Positions 26,221 to 33,872 of a stretch of 64,000 nucleotides of DNA are shown here, in pieces. The notes beneath the pieces are model-generated. The model saw only the letters and a program-made list of their open reading frames with translations, had not been told where the DNA came from and ran no database searches. The stretch's first letter is position 1; every line of letters begins with the position of its first letter. A program made the position numbers and the translations under genes. The DNA is from Sporosarcina oncorhynchi (GTDB lineage Bacteria; Bacillota; Bacilli; Bacillales_A; Planococcaceae): contig NZ_CP129118.1 in NCBI RefSeq assembly GCF_033304615.1, positions 1,484,001 to 1,548,000 of the forward strand, written 5' to 3'.

Positions 26221-27120
26221 ATGATACCTATGCTTGAATCTGTACTTGGGACAGTCCTGTCGAGTTTTATCGTTGTGATCATATCATCATTCTTAGTGCT
26301 TGTAGTCGATTTTCTTTTTCCGGCTTTTAAAAAATGGACGAGGATATTTTTATTTTTCATTGTCCTTACTGTTGTTTTGCAACCGGCTTTTGAACATCTT
26401 GAAATGATCAGGTCCATTACTCAAACCATTTCCACTATTTTCATCTCGATTTATCCGTTATTGACTGCAAGTATCATTGCTTCAGGTGGTTCCTTTGGTA
26501 TGTTGAATTTTCAGCCAGCCATGTTGTTATTTGCGAACGGTGCTGTCCTTATGGCGGACAAAATTCTAATTCCGATGCTGGCGGCTGCAATTCTCTTAGA
26601 TATCATCTCAAGACTATTCCCGTCTGTTTCTTTTTCCAAATTGGCGGACTTGCTACGGACAACCTTATTGGGAATCGTTTCAGCGTTAGTTGCAGCCTAT
26701 TCGATTTTCATCACAGCAGGGGGGACGATTTCCTGGGCATTGAGCGGGGTTGCGAGCGAGCCGATTAAAGAGCTCATCAGCCAAAACATACCGATTATTG
26801 GCTCGTTTATAACGGATAGCATGGGTGCGATTGGCAGATATTCATCAGGGGCAAGCGTATTTGTTGGTGCTTGGCTCATTATGACTATTTGGACAGTAGC
26901 CTTATTGCCTACAATTAAGACGCTTATCACAGGTTTTTTATATCGTTGGACAGCTGCACTTATTGAACCATTCGCCAATGAAGAGATTACAGGATTATTG
27001 GATGATATCGGAAAGACATTATTCGTGCTTTGTGCAATTTCGTTTCTTGTTGCTTTTGCTTTTATTTACACGGCATTATTTACTGTTATTCTAATCAAAT
27101 TGATTACAGCAGTGAAATGA
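26221..27120 (+). CDS. spoIIIAE: Stage III sporulation protein AE, N-terminally short
   Basis: A 299-residue polytopic membrane protein with about seven to eight hydrophobic segments; GGTISWALSGVASEPIKELISQNIPIIGSFITDSMGAI near residue 165 corresponds to the conserved SpoIIIAE core. B. subtilis SpoIIIAE is about 399 residues with a signal sequence and a long N-terminal extension; here the protein starts close to the first core membrane segment, so about 100 residues are missing. No intact longer frame exists upstream because spoIIIAD ends at 26205. The ribosome site (GATGAAG) is weak. Frame is fully open, which argues for retained function. Confidence 0.8.
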   Translation: MIPMLESVLGTVLSSFIVVIISSFLVLVVDFLFPAFKKWTRIFLFFIVLTVVLQPAFEHLEMIRSITQTISTIFISIYPLLTASIIASGGSFGMLNFQPAMLLFANGAVLMADKILIPMLAAAILLDIISRLFPSVSFSKLADLLRTTLLGIVSALVAAYSIFITAGGTISWALSGVASEPIKELISQNIPIIGSFITDSMGAIGRYSSGASVFVGAWLIMTIWTVALLPTIKTLITGFLYRWTAALIEPFANEEITGLLDDIGKTLFVLCAISFLVAFAFIYTALFTVILIKLITAVK

Positions 27121-27129
27121 GGGGTCACG

Positions 27130-27297
27130 TTGATCGAATTTTTGACAGGCGTTCTGCTCATTTCTGTCATGTCGACTATTTTGACGCTGCTTTCGCCGGA
27201 TCATCTGGAGGATGAATTTCTGCCATTGTTGAAAATAGCGATGGGAATTTGGATTATTCATTCCATAACAAGAATTTTTGGTCATAGCCTCTTTTGA
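27130..27297 (+). CDS. spoIIIAF: SpoIIIAF membrane domain only (minimal form)
   Basis: A 55-residue frame starting with TTG behind GAGGGG, exactly at the spoIIIAF position. MIEFLTGVLLISVMSTILTLLSP and LPLLKIAMGIWIIHSITRIF correspond to the two membrane segments of SpoIIIAF (about residues 1-60 of 206 in B. subtilis). The whole soluble ring-building domain is absent: the frame stops after GHSLF, and only 67 nt remain before spoIIIAG. Either a truncated remnant or a minimal functional version. Confidence 0.65.
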   Translation: MIEFLTGVLLISVMSTILTLLSPDHLEDEFLPLLKIAMGIWIIHSITRIFGHSLF

Positions 27298-27364
27298 ACA
27301 AGCATATTATGCATCATAGATGACACGAACCAAATCCGGCACGAAGGGGTGAAATGGTGATCAT

Positions 27365-27778
27365 ATGCAAAAACCAAAAAAGAAGCTTCATATTCTCTTC
27401 GTCGGAACAGCATTTGCGATTTTCATCATTTTCATCAATACGGCTTTCGGTTCGATTGGAGGGGAGAAGAAGAACGGGGAAGAGAGCGGAGAGGTAGCCG
27501 CACTTGAAGCTACGTTGATGAAAATGGAAGGTATCGGGAAAGTGGTTATTTACTTCCATTATGAGCACGCTGAAGTGGCAAGTCCGCTAGCTGATTACTT
27601 TTCAGTGAGCGGTGGTAGTACAAGTAAAAAAAATCCACTGCAAGGCTTATTGGTCGTAGCGGAAGGAGCAGATAACCCCAGGACTAAAAATGAGCTAAAA
27701 CGGATCTTATCTGCAGTTCTTCAATTGCCGGAACATCGGATTGTCATCGTCGAAATGGAAAATAAGGGGGATACTTGA
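27365..27778 (+). CDS. spoIIIAG: Stage III sporulation protein AG, short form
   Basis: A 137-residue single-pass membrane protein (segment about residues 9-28) with an intermembrane ring-building domain. LEATLMKMEGIGKVVIYFHY, then GLLVVAEGADNPRTKNELKRILSAVLQLPEHRIVIVEM, match the SpoIIIAG core closely. B. subtilis SpoIIIAG has 229 residues; here the linker after the membrane segment and the insertion between the two halves of the ring domain (the beta-triangle that lines the large ring) are reduced by roughly 35 residues. It ends in a TGATG overlap with spoIIIAH. Confidence 0.82.
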   Translation: MQKPKKKLHILFVGTAFAIFIIFINTAFGSIGGEKKNGEESGEVAALEATLMKMEGIGKVVIYFHYEHAEVASPLADYFSVSGGSTSKKNPLQGLLVVAEGADNPRTKNELKRILSAVLQLPEHRIVIVEMENKGDT

Positions 27779-28317
27779 TGAGAGCGAACAAACGGACAGT
27801 GTGGTTCTTAACTTTACTAAGTCTTGTAGCGGTAATTTCAATTTACTATTTAAAGAAAGAAGCACCAATGGATTTGGATGGAATGGCGATTTTTGGTGAA
27901 GCCGACAAAATGACGGTCACGAAAACGGGAGATACAGATAGTGTGAAAAAACCGGTTTACGCTGATTCCATGAAATTGGAAGAGATGCGTATGGAAGTGA
28001 AAAATGAGCGTAGCAACCTGAAAGACCAATTGACAACTAAAATGTTGTCTTCAGATATGACAGCAGAAGAACAAAATGATGCATACAACGAAATGGCAGA
28101 ACTTATCAAACGTGATTCGGCGGAAGCATTAATGGAAATGCAAATTAGAAATCTTGGCTATCCAGAAGCTTTTGTTAGAAAAGAAGATGGGAAAGTGACA
28201 ATCACTGTAGTTTCGGATGATGGCGGTCATTCCAACAAAATGGCAGTAGAAATCACTCAATTCGTCATGACAAGCTGGGAAGATGCCCGTTCTGTACAAG
28301 TTGTCTTCATGGAATAA
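27778..28317 (+). CDS. spoIIIAH: Stage III sporulation protein AH
   Basis: A 179-residue bitopic protein: N-terminal membrane anchor VWFLTLLSLVAVISIYYL, then a linker and a ring-building domain (about residues 80-179, LRNLGY-like QIRNLGYPEAFVRKEDGKVTITVVS). In B. subtilis SpoIIIAH crosses the intermembrane space and binds SpoIIQ of the forespore. Length (218 in B. subtilis) is moderately reduced in the linker. The start overlaps the spoIIIAG stop, with AAGGGGG upstream. Last gene of the spoIIIA unit. Confidence 0.87.
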   Translation: MRANKRTVWFLTLLSLVAVISIYYLKKEAPMDLDGMAIFGEADKMTVTKTGDTDSVKKPVYADSMKLEEMRMEVKNERSNLKDQLTTKMLSSDMTAEEQNDAYNEMAELIKRDSAEALMEMQIRNLGYPEAFVRKEDGKVTITVVSDDGGHSNKMAVEITQFVMTSWEDARSVQVVFME

Positions 28318-28330
28318 GTGAGCAATATCA

Positions 28331-28352
28331 AGGCCCAATTCGGGTCTTTTTC
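28331..28352 (+). terminator. Terminator after spoIIIAH
   Basis: A short 6-bp stem (AGGCCC with GGGTCT, one G-U), loop AATTC, followed by TTTTTC-TTTTT. Confidence 0.7.
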
Positions 28353-28465
28353 TTTTTGCCCACCTCTTTTTTACATCAAATCCACTATATCTATTTCAAT
28401 ATGTCCGGAAAACGTCTAAAATAGGAATGAAGTACGTAAATAATAATGAGTCAGGAGAATCGACA

Positions 28466-28981
28466 ATGTTGAAAATTCAAGAAATCCGTGAAATCATTAA
28501 ATTAATCGATCAATCTTCAATTGAAAAATTCACATTTGAATCAGAAGGTACAAAAATAAAATTAGAAAAAAGAGGGAATGTAACAATTGCCCCTGTCCAG
28601 GCGGAACAGAAACATGAATCACCAGTACAACAGGATGCTCCAGTTCAACAGGAACGTAAAAGTGAGGAACCAGTAAAAGCAACTGTTGAACAACCAAAAG
28701 AAACGCCGGTAAGTGCACCGGCTGCCAAAGATGATCCGTCCTTGCACAAGGTACTATCACCGATGGTTGGAACTTTCTATCAATCATCTTCACCCGACGT
28801 GCCTCCTTATGTACAAAAAGGGGATTCAGTAAAACCCGATGCGATCGTATGTATCGTTGAAGCGATGAAACTCTTCAATGAAATCGAAGCGGAAGTATCC
28901 GGCGAAATCGTGGAGATCCTCGTGGAAGACGGTCAATTGGTTGAATATGGACAACCTCTCTTCCTCGTCAAACGGAATTGA
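28466..28981 (+). CDS. accB: Acetyl-CoA carboxylase biotin carboxyl carrier protein
   Basis: A 171-residue BCCP. The N-terminal helical region (1-35) is followed by a Pro/Gln/Glu-rich flexible linker (about 45-95) and the C-terminal biotinyl domain with the biotin-accepting Lys135 in [14 protein letters not shown]. The start ATG at 28466 has AGGAG 8 nt upstream; an earlier in-frame ATG at 28427 lacks one. It is coupled with accC, 14 nt downstream, in the malonyl-CoA step of fatty acid synthesis. Confidence 0.95.
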   Translation: MLKIQEIREIIKLIDQSSIEKFTFESEGTKIKLEKRGNVTIAPVQAEQKHESPVQQDAPVQQERKSEEPVKATVEQPKETPVSAPAAKDDPSLHKVLSPMVGTFYQSSSPDVPPYVQKGDSVKPDAIVCIVEAMKLFNEIEAEVSGEIVEILVEDGQLVEYGQPLFLVKRN

Positions 28982-28995
28982 GGAGGAATGAAAAG

Positions 28996-30339
28996 ATGAA
29001 AAAGGTATTAATAGCAAACAGGGGCGAAATTGCTGTTCGAATTATCCGGGCATGTAAAGAGATGGATATCGAAACAGTCGCTGTCTATTCTGAAGCAGAC
29101 CGAGAAGCATTGCATGTGGAGCTAGCCGATGAAGCGTATTGCATCGGTCCGACTTTATCAAGAGACAGCTATTTAAATTTCTCGAATATTATTAGTGTAG
29201 CAAAGCTGACAGGATGCGACGGGATCCACCCGGGATACGGTTTCCTTGCTGAAAATGCAAGCTTTGCAGAACTTTGTGAAGAAGTAAATATCGAATTCAT
29301 CGGACCAACAGCGGATGCAATTTCCCGAATGGGAACAAAGGACGTTGCCAGAGAAACGATGAAACAGGCAGGTGTGCCAATCGTACCGGGATCTGAGGGC
29401 ATTGTTGCTGATGAAGTGGAAGGACTTGAAGTTGCAAAACAAATCGGATTTCCAGTTATCATCAAAGCGACAGCTGGCGGTGGCGGTAAAGGAATCCGGG
29501 TTGCTTTGAATGAAGAGGAACTTATTAAAGGGATCAAGATCACTCAGAAAGAGGCTGCCGCCGCATTCGGAAATCCGGGTGTCTACCTCGAAAAATACAT
29601 TGAAGTGTTCCGTCATGTTGAAGTTCAGGTGCTTGCTGATAAACACGGGAATACAATCCATCTTGGCGAACGGGATTGCTCGATTCAAAGACGAATGCAG
29701 AAACTAGTTGAAGAGGCTCCTTCTCCTGCGCTTACACCAAAATTGCGTGAAGAGATGGGGAAAGCTGCTGTCAAAGCTGCTGAGGCCGTTAATTATCGTG
29801 GAGCAGGAACCGTGGAATTCATTTTCGATCATATCAATCAAAAATTCTACTTCATGGAAATGAACACGCGTATTCAGGTCGAACACCCTGTTACAGAAAT
29901 GATAACCGGCATTGATCTTATTAAAGAACAATTGAAAGTGGCTTCGGGCGAAAAATTGGCATATCGCCAAAAAGATATAAAAATTAATGGTTTCTCGATT
30001 GAATGCCGAATCAATGCGGAAAATCCTTCGAAAAACTTCATGCCTTCACCAGGAGAAGTAACGATGTACATGCCGCCGGGCGGCTTTGGCGTACGAGTGG
30101 ATTCGGCTGTTTACACAGGCTATACAATCCCACCGTTCTATGATTCAATGGTTGCCAAACTAATCGTTCACGCAGATACGCGTGAAGAAGCGGTAGCACG
30201 TATGAAACGTGCACTTGGCGAGTTTATCATCGAAGGCGTCCATACGACTGTTCCTTTCCATCTCAATCTGATGGATCACGAGGTCTTCAAATCAGGCGAC
30301 TTTGATACAAAGTTTCTTGAAAAATACACCGTGATGTAA
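28996..30339 (+). CDS. accC: Biotin carboxylase subunit of acetyl-CoA carboxylase
   Basis: A 447-residue ATP-grasp biotin carboxylase that charges the BCCP with CO2. [20 protein letters not shown] opens the N-terminal domain, GGGGKGIR near residue 164 is the ATP-binding Gly loop, [15 protein letters not shown] near 286 carries the catalytic Glu/Asn/Arg, and the C-terminal domain follows. The ATG at 28996 has AGGAGG 9 nt upstream. As the only biotin carboxylase in the window, it could also serve the acyl-CoA carboxyltransferase at 62.4 kb, but this is speculation. Confidence 0.95.
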   Translation: MKKVLIANRGEIAVRIIRACKEMDIETVAVYSEADREALHVELADEAYCIGPTLSRDSYLNFSNIISVAKLTGCDGIHPGYGFLAENASFAELCEEVNIEFIGPTADAISRMGTKDVARETMKQAGVPIVPGSEGIVADEVEGLEVAKQIGFPVIIKATAGGGGKGIRVALNEEELIKGIKITQKEAAAAFGNPGVYLEKYIEVFRHVEVQVLADKHGNTIHLGERDCSIQRRMQKLVEEAPSPALTPKLREEMGKAAVKAAEAVNYRGAGTVEFIFDHINQKFYFMEMNTRIQVEHPVTEMITGIDLIKEQLKVASGEKLAYRQKDIKINGFSIECRINAENPSKNFMPSPGEVTMYMPPGGFGVRVDSAVYTGYTIPPFYDSMVAKLIVHADTREEAVARMKRALGEFIIEGVHTTVPFHLNLMDHEVFKSGDFDTKFLEKYTVM

Positions 30340-30391
30340 TTACTCGATAGCTATTTAATCATCTACATCCATACAAAGGAGGAGAAGTGTA

Positions 30392-30793
30392 ATGGCAGAC
30401 AAAACAAATGCTTCATTCGCTGGAATGAGTTCTAAAGGTGACGCTGTTTTAGGTCGGGTCCAGCTTGCTCCTGAAGTGCTTGAAGTTATTATCGGTATCG
30501 CGACAAATGAAGTCGATGGTGTCGCTACGACGAAAGGCAACTTCGCTACAGGAGTAGCTGAGAAATTCGGCAAAGTGTTTCACGGAAAAGGTGTTAAAAC
30601 GGATTGGGTGGAAGACCAACTTCTCGTTGATGTGTTCTGCGTCGTTCAATACGGCTACTCAATACCTACAGTAGCGTTGGAAATCCAGAAACAGATTCGT
30701 CATGCAATCTTCAATATGACATCACTAGACACAAAAGAAGTGAATGTTCATATTACAGGAATCGATTTTGATACAACAGCAGAACTAGAATGA
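30392..30793 (+). CDS. yqhY: Asp23/Gls24 family protein YqhY
   Basis: A 133-residue cytoplasmic Asp23-family protein (DUF322). GRVQLAPEVLEVIIGIATNEVDGVATTKG and the ending VNVHITGIDFDT are typical of the family. Directly after accBC, as in B. subtilis, where yqhY is functionally tied to acetyl-CoA carboxylase activity. The ATG follows AAAGGAGGAG. A hairpin terminator immediately follows. Confidence 0.9.
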   Translation: MADKTNASFAGMSSKGDAVLGRVQLAPEVLEVIIGIATNEVDGVATTKGNFATGVAEKFGKVFHGKGVKTDWVEDQLLVDVFCVVQYGYSIPTVALEIQKQIRHAIFNMTSLDTKEVNVHITGIDFDTTAELE

Positions 30794-30797
30794 TCGG

Positions 30798-30826
30798 AAA
30801 GCATCGTCCATCGGATGATGCTTTTC
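30798..30826 (+). terminator. Terminator after yqhY
   Basis: A 12-bp stem (AAAGCATCGTCC with GGATGATGCTTT, one G-U), 3-nt loop, ending in TTTT. Confidence 0.75.
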
Positions 30827-30841
30827 AACTTGTCCTGCTAT

Positions 30842-30860
30842 ATATTCACTTAGTGAATAT
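30842..30860 (+). promoter_or_regulatory. Operator-like palindrome upstream of nusB
   Basis: ATATTCAC-TTA-GTGAATAT, a perfect 8+3+8 inverted repeat, followed 2 nt later by a TATGAT that could be a -10. Placement over the -35 region would suit a repressor site. The regulator is unknown. Confidence 0.45.
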
Positions 30861-30905
30861 GCTATGATATAGCCCAAGAGATACAGTAGTGGAGGAGACA
30901 AACGA

Positions 30906-31289
30906 ATGAAACGAAGAGAAGCGCGTGAAAAAGCGGTGCAAACCCTTTTTCAGATGGACAACTCAGAAATGACACTGGAAGAAGCCATCACATATATTAT
31001 GGACGGACCGATCGACCCTTTTTATGAATCACTTGTAAAAGGGACAATTGAAAACCGTGATGAGGTCGACAAAGTACTAATTGGTAAACTTGAGAACTGG
31101 TCTTTGGATCGCCTTCCAAAGATTGAAAGGACGGTCCTACGAATCGCTGTATATGAACTTCTTTTTCAGGAGGAAGTGCCACACAGAGTTATTTTAAACG
31201 AAGCAATTGAGCTGTGTAAGCATTTCGGTGATGAAAAGTCCGGGCGTTTTGTGAATGGTGTTCTATCTAAATTCGCAGAAGAAAAATAA
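30906..31289 (+). CDS. nusB: Transcription antitermination protein NusB
   Basis: A 127-residue all-helical RNA-binding protein for rRNA antitermination with NusE. RREAREKAVQTLFQMDNSE opens with the Arg-rich boxA-binding helix, and VILNEAIELCKHFGDEKSGRFVNGVLSKF is the conserved C-terminal signature. The ATG follows GGAGGAG. Followed by folD after 27 nt. Confidence 0.95.
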   Translation: MKRREAREKAVQTLFQMDNSEMTLEEAITYIMDGPIDPFYESLVKGTIENRDEVDKVLIGKLENWSLDRLPKIERTVLRIAVYELLFQEEVPHRVILNEAIELCKHFGDEKSGRFVNGVLSKFAEEK

Positions 31290-31316
31290 GAATGTATCAG
31301 TGTGGAGGGAAATCAG

Positions 31317-32183
31317 ATGACTGCAAAAGTAATCAGTGGTGTTGAAATCGGTAAGGAAATCAGAGAAGAGATTAAGAGCGGCGTAAACAAGTTGATTGAG
31401 TCAGGCTGTAAACCGGGGTTGGCTGTCATTCTTGTCGGGGAAGATCCTGCATCCCAGACGTATGTGAAAAACAAAAACAAATCAACTATTGAAGCAGGTA
31501 TGAAATCAGAACAAATCAAATTGCCGGCAACGATTACAGAAGAAGAACTGTTGAAGCATGTAGATAACCTCAACAACGACGACTCAATCCATGGGATTCT
31601 TGTGCAGTTGCCGTTGCCATCACATATTGACGAAGATCTTGTCATCAAATCCATTTCACCCGACAAAGATGTTGACGGATTCCATCCACAAAACGTCGGT
31701 AAAATGATGATCGGACAAGAGACATTTCTTCCTTGTACCCCCCATGGCATAATGGAAATGTTGGAACGTAGCGGAATTGAGATAGCCGGCAAGCATGCAG
31801 TAGTCATCGGTAGAAGCAATATAGTCGGTAAGCCGATGGGCCAATTATTGTTGCAAAAAGATGCGACGGTTACATATTGTCATTCCAAAACAAAAGATCT
31901 CGCTTCATTTACGAAGCAGGCGGATATTCTCATCGCGGCAATCGGTAAAGCGAAATTTGTGACAAAAGAGCATGTGAAAGACGGCGCGGTAATTATCGAC
32001 GTCGGTATGAATCGAGATGAAAATGGTAAACTATGTGGGGATGTTGACTATGACAGCGTGAAAGAAATTGCTTCTGCCATAACGCCAGTTCCCGGCGGAG
32101 TAGGTCCCATGACAATCACGATGCTGTTAAAGAATACATTGCAAAGCGCTGAAATTGCTAAACGTATTGAAAAATGTAATTGA
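31317..32183 (+). CDS. folD: Bifunctional methylene-THF dehydrogenase / methenyl-THF cyclohydrolase
   Basis: A 288-residue one-carbon enzyme linking 5,10-methylene-THF to 10-formyl-THF, so it consumes the product of the glycine cleavage system. Signature [16 protein letters not shown] near residue 40 carries the catalytic Lys, QLPLPSHID near 99 and PGGVGPMT near 264 are the two FolD signatures, and [14 protein letters not shown] near 165 binds NADP. The ATG lies 7 nt after GGAGGG; a GTG at 31302 would contain the ribosome site. Confidence 0.95.
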   Translation: MTAKVISGVEIGKEIREEIKSGVNKLIESGCKPGLAVILVGEDPASQTYVKNKNKSTIEAGMKSEQIKLPATITEEELLKHVDNLNNDDSIHGILVQLPLPSHIDEDLVIKSISPDKDVDGFHPQNVGKMMIGQETFLPCTPHGIMEMLERSGIEIAGKHAVVIGRSNIVGKPMGQLLLQKDATVTYCHSKTKDLASFTKQADILIAAIGKAKFVTKEHVKDGAVIIDVGMNRDENGKLCGDVDYDSVKEIASAITPVPGGVGPMTITMLLKNTLQSAEIAKRIEKCN

Positions 32184-32210
32184 TACTAAAATGAAATGAA
32201 GATCATCCAG

Positions 32211-32240
32211 ACGCTGTTTTTCATTTGAAAGGCAGCGTTT
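32211..32240 (+). terminator. Weak terminator-like hairpin between folD and xseA
   Basis: ACGCTGTTTTTC pairs with GAAAGGCAGCGT (12 bp with two G-U), 4-nt loop, then only TTTCT, so readthrough into xseA is likely. Confidence 0.45.
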
Positions 32241-32270
32241 CTATACGTACGGATTTTGGGGGTGCAAGTG

Positions 32271-33632
32271 ATGGATGGCAACAATTACTTATCTGTAAAC
32301 TCGCTAACGAAATACATAAGAAGAAAATTTGATGCCGATCCCTATTTACGGAATGTTTTTGTAAAAGGGGAACTTTCGAATGTCAAAATACATCCGAGCG
32401 GTCATATTTACTTCACATTGAAAGATGATAAGAGCAGAATCCAATCTGCAATGTTCAGAACAGCAGCAAAGGATTTGAAGTTCAAGCCCGAAGAGGGAAT
32501 GAATGTCCTCATAACAGGGGATGTGAATGTATATGAGGCAAGCGGACAATACCAATTATATGTGCAATCGATGCAGCCTGATGGTGTTGGGGCGCTCTAT
32601 CTTGCATATGAACAACTAAAAAATGAATTGGCAAAAGAAGGTCTGTTCGATGCACGTTGGAAGCAGTCCTTGCCAGTCCTCCCGCGGACAATCGGTGTCA
32701 TCACTGCACAATCTGGCGCCGCTTTACGTGATATTTGTTCAACAATCCAGCGACGCTATCCTTTGGCTTCAATTGTGCTGTTCCCTGCAATTGTCCAAGG
32801 TCCGCAAGCTGCGCCCTCTATCGTTCGTTCAATAGAACAGGCATCTTCATATGGTTCACTTGACGTTCTCATTATCGGAAGAGGCGGCGGATCTATCGAA
32901 GATCTATGGGCTTTTAATGAAGAGACTGTCGCTAGGGCCATCTTTTCATGTAAAATACCGATTATTAGTGCTGTAGGTCATGAAACAGACACGACAATAG
33001 CAGACTTTGTATCTGATAGGAGAGCACCTACCCCTACAGCGGCAGCAGAACTTGCTGTCCCTTCTAGGGAGGAATTATTTGAACGAATTCTGGACAGAAA
33101 ACGTTCCATATACAAGTCTTTCTCCAATCAGATTAAACATGAAAGAAAAAGATTACAACATTTTCAGCAATCCTATCCCTTGCAATTTCCTGAAAGACTC
33201 TATCGTCCATTTACAGAACGATTGAGTGGACTCAGTGATCGTCTTGTCAGAAACAAAAGTGAACTGACTGTGAACCGAAAGGCCGAACATGAACGTTTGC
33301 AACGTATGCTTCTCTTTTATTCGCCTGAACAAAAGATTAAAGATGGAACAAAAAATGCATCCTTGTTAACAGAAAGATTGACACGATCTATCCTACAGGA
33401 GTTGCGCACAAAAAAAGACCGATTCGAAACTTCAATTCGAATGTTAAAAGCGCTTAATCCATTGGATATTATGGATCGTGGATTTTCCATCGTCTATAAA
33501 GATGGAAATGTCTCAAACTCCATTGAAGATTTTATAACAGGTGAACAGATTCAAGTACGTGTCCAGGACGGAGTGTTGGATGCAGAAATCAAATCCATCA
33601 GAACGAATGTGGTAGTGTCAAAATTTCTATGA
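32271..33632 (+). CDS. xseA: Exodeoxyribonuclease VII large subunit, C-terminus altered by IS
   Basis: A 453-residue nuclease subunit that degrades single-stranded DNA. N-terminal OB-fold (YLSVNSLTKYIRRKFDAD, about 1-105), catalytic core with GRGGGSIEDLWAFNEE near residue 205 and SAVGHETDTTIADFVSDRRAPTPTAAAEL, then a coiled-coil arm. An IS6-like element begins inside the last codons: the present tail is VVVSKFL, while removing the IS and one target copy restores an end of VKEDEK and a stop overlapping the xseB start (ATGA). The change affects only the last residues, so activity is probably kept. Confidence 0.93.
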   Translation: MDGNNYLSVNSLTKYIRRKFDADPYLRNVFVKGELSNVKIHPSGHIYFTLKDDKSRIQSAMFRTAAKDLKFKPEEGMNVLITGDVNVYEASGQYQLYVQSMQPDGVGALYLAYEQLKNELAKEGLFDARWKQSLPVLPRTIGVITAQSGAALRDICSTIQRRYPLASIVLFPAIVQGPQAAPSIVRSIEQASSYGSLDVLIIGRGGGSIEDLWAFNEETVARAIFSCKIPIISAVGHETDTTIADFVSDRRAPTPTAAAELAVPSREELFERILDRKRSIYKSFSNQIKHERKRLQHFQQSYPLQFPERLYRPFTERLSGLSDRLVRNKSELTVNRKAEHERLQRMLLFYSPEQKIKDGTKNASLLTERLTRSILQELRTKKDRFETSIRMLKALNPLDIMDRGFSIVYKDGNVSNSIEDFITGEQIQVRVQDGVLDAEIKSIRTNVVVSKFL

Positions 33633-33680
33633 AAACTCAAATTCGCGACTCGCACTACAGTAAGTCGTCGGCCATGTACC

Positions 33681-33831
33681 GCAATCGCTCTTGACAAACA
33701 GTCGAAAAAGGTTGCGTAGTGTGCACCAAGGGCGAAGGGGACAAAAAGAAGACATGACAAATAGCCCTTGACTTTAACCAATTTTAACCTTTTTCTCCGT
33801 TCGGTTTGTCAAGAGTTCGCTTCGCCGATTG
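33681..33831. repeat. Nested long-range inverted repeats at the non-coding end of the IS
   Basis: CTCTTGACAAAC (33688-33699) is complementary to GTTTGTCAAGAG (33804-33815). The outer pair GCAATCG (33681-33687) and CGATTGC (33825-33831) extends it, and an inner pair CAAGGGC / GCCCTTG lies inside. Lies between the transposase end and the left terminal repeat. Confidence 0.6.
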
Positions 33832-33872
33832 CTCGATTCACGATGTTCCCAAAAGCTCAGCTAAACAAAAAG

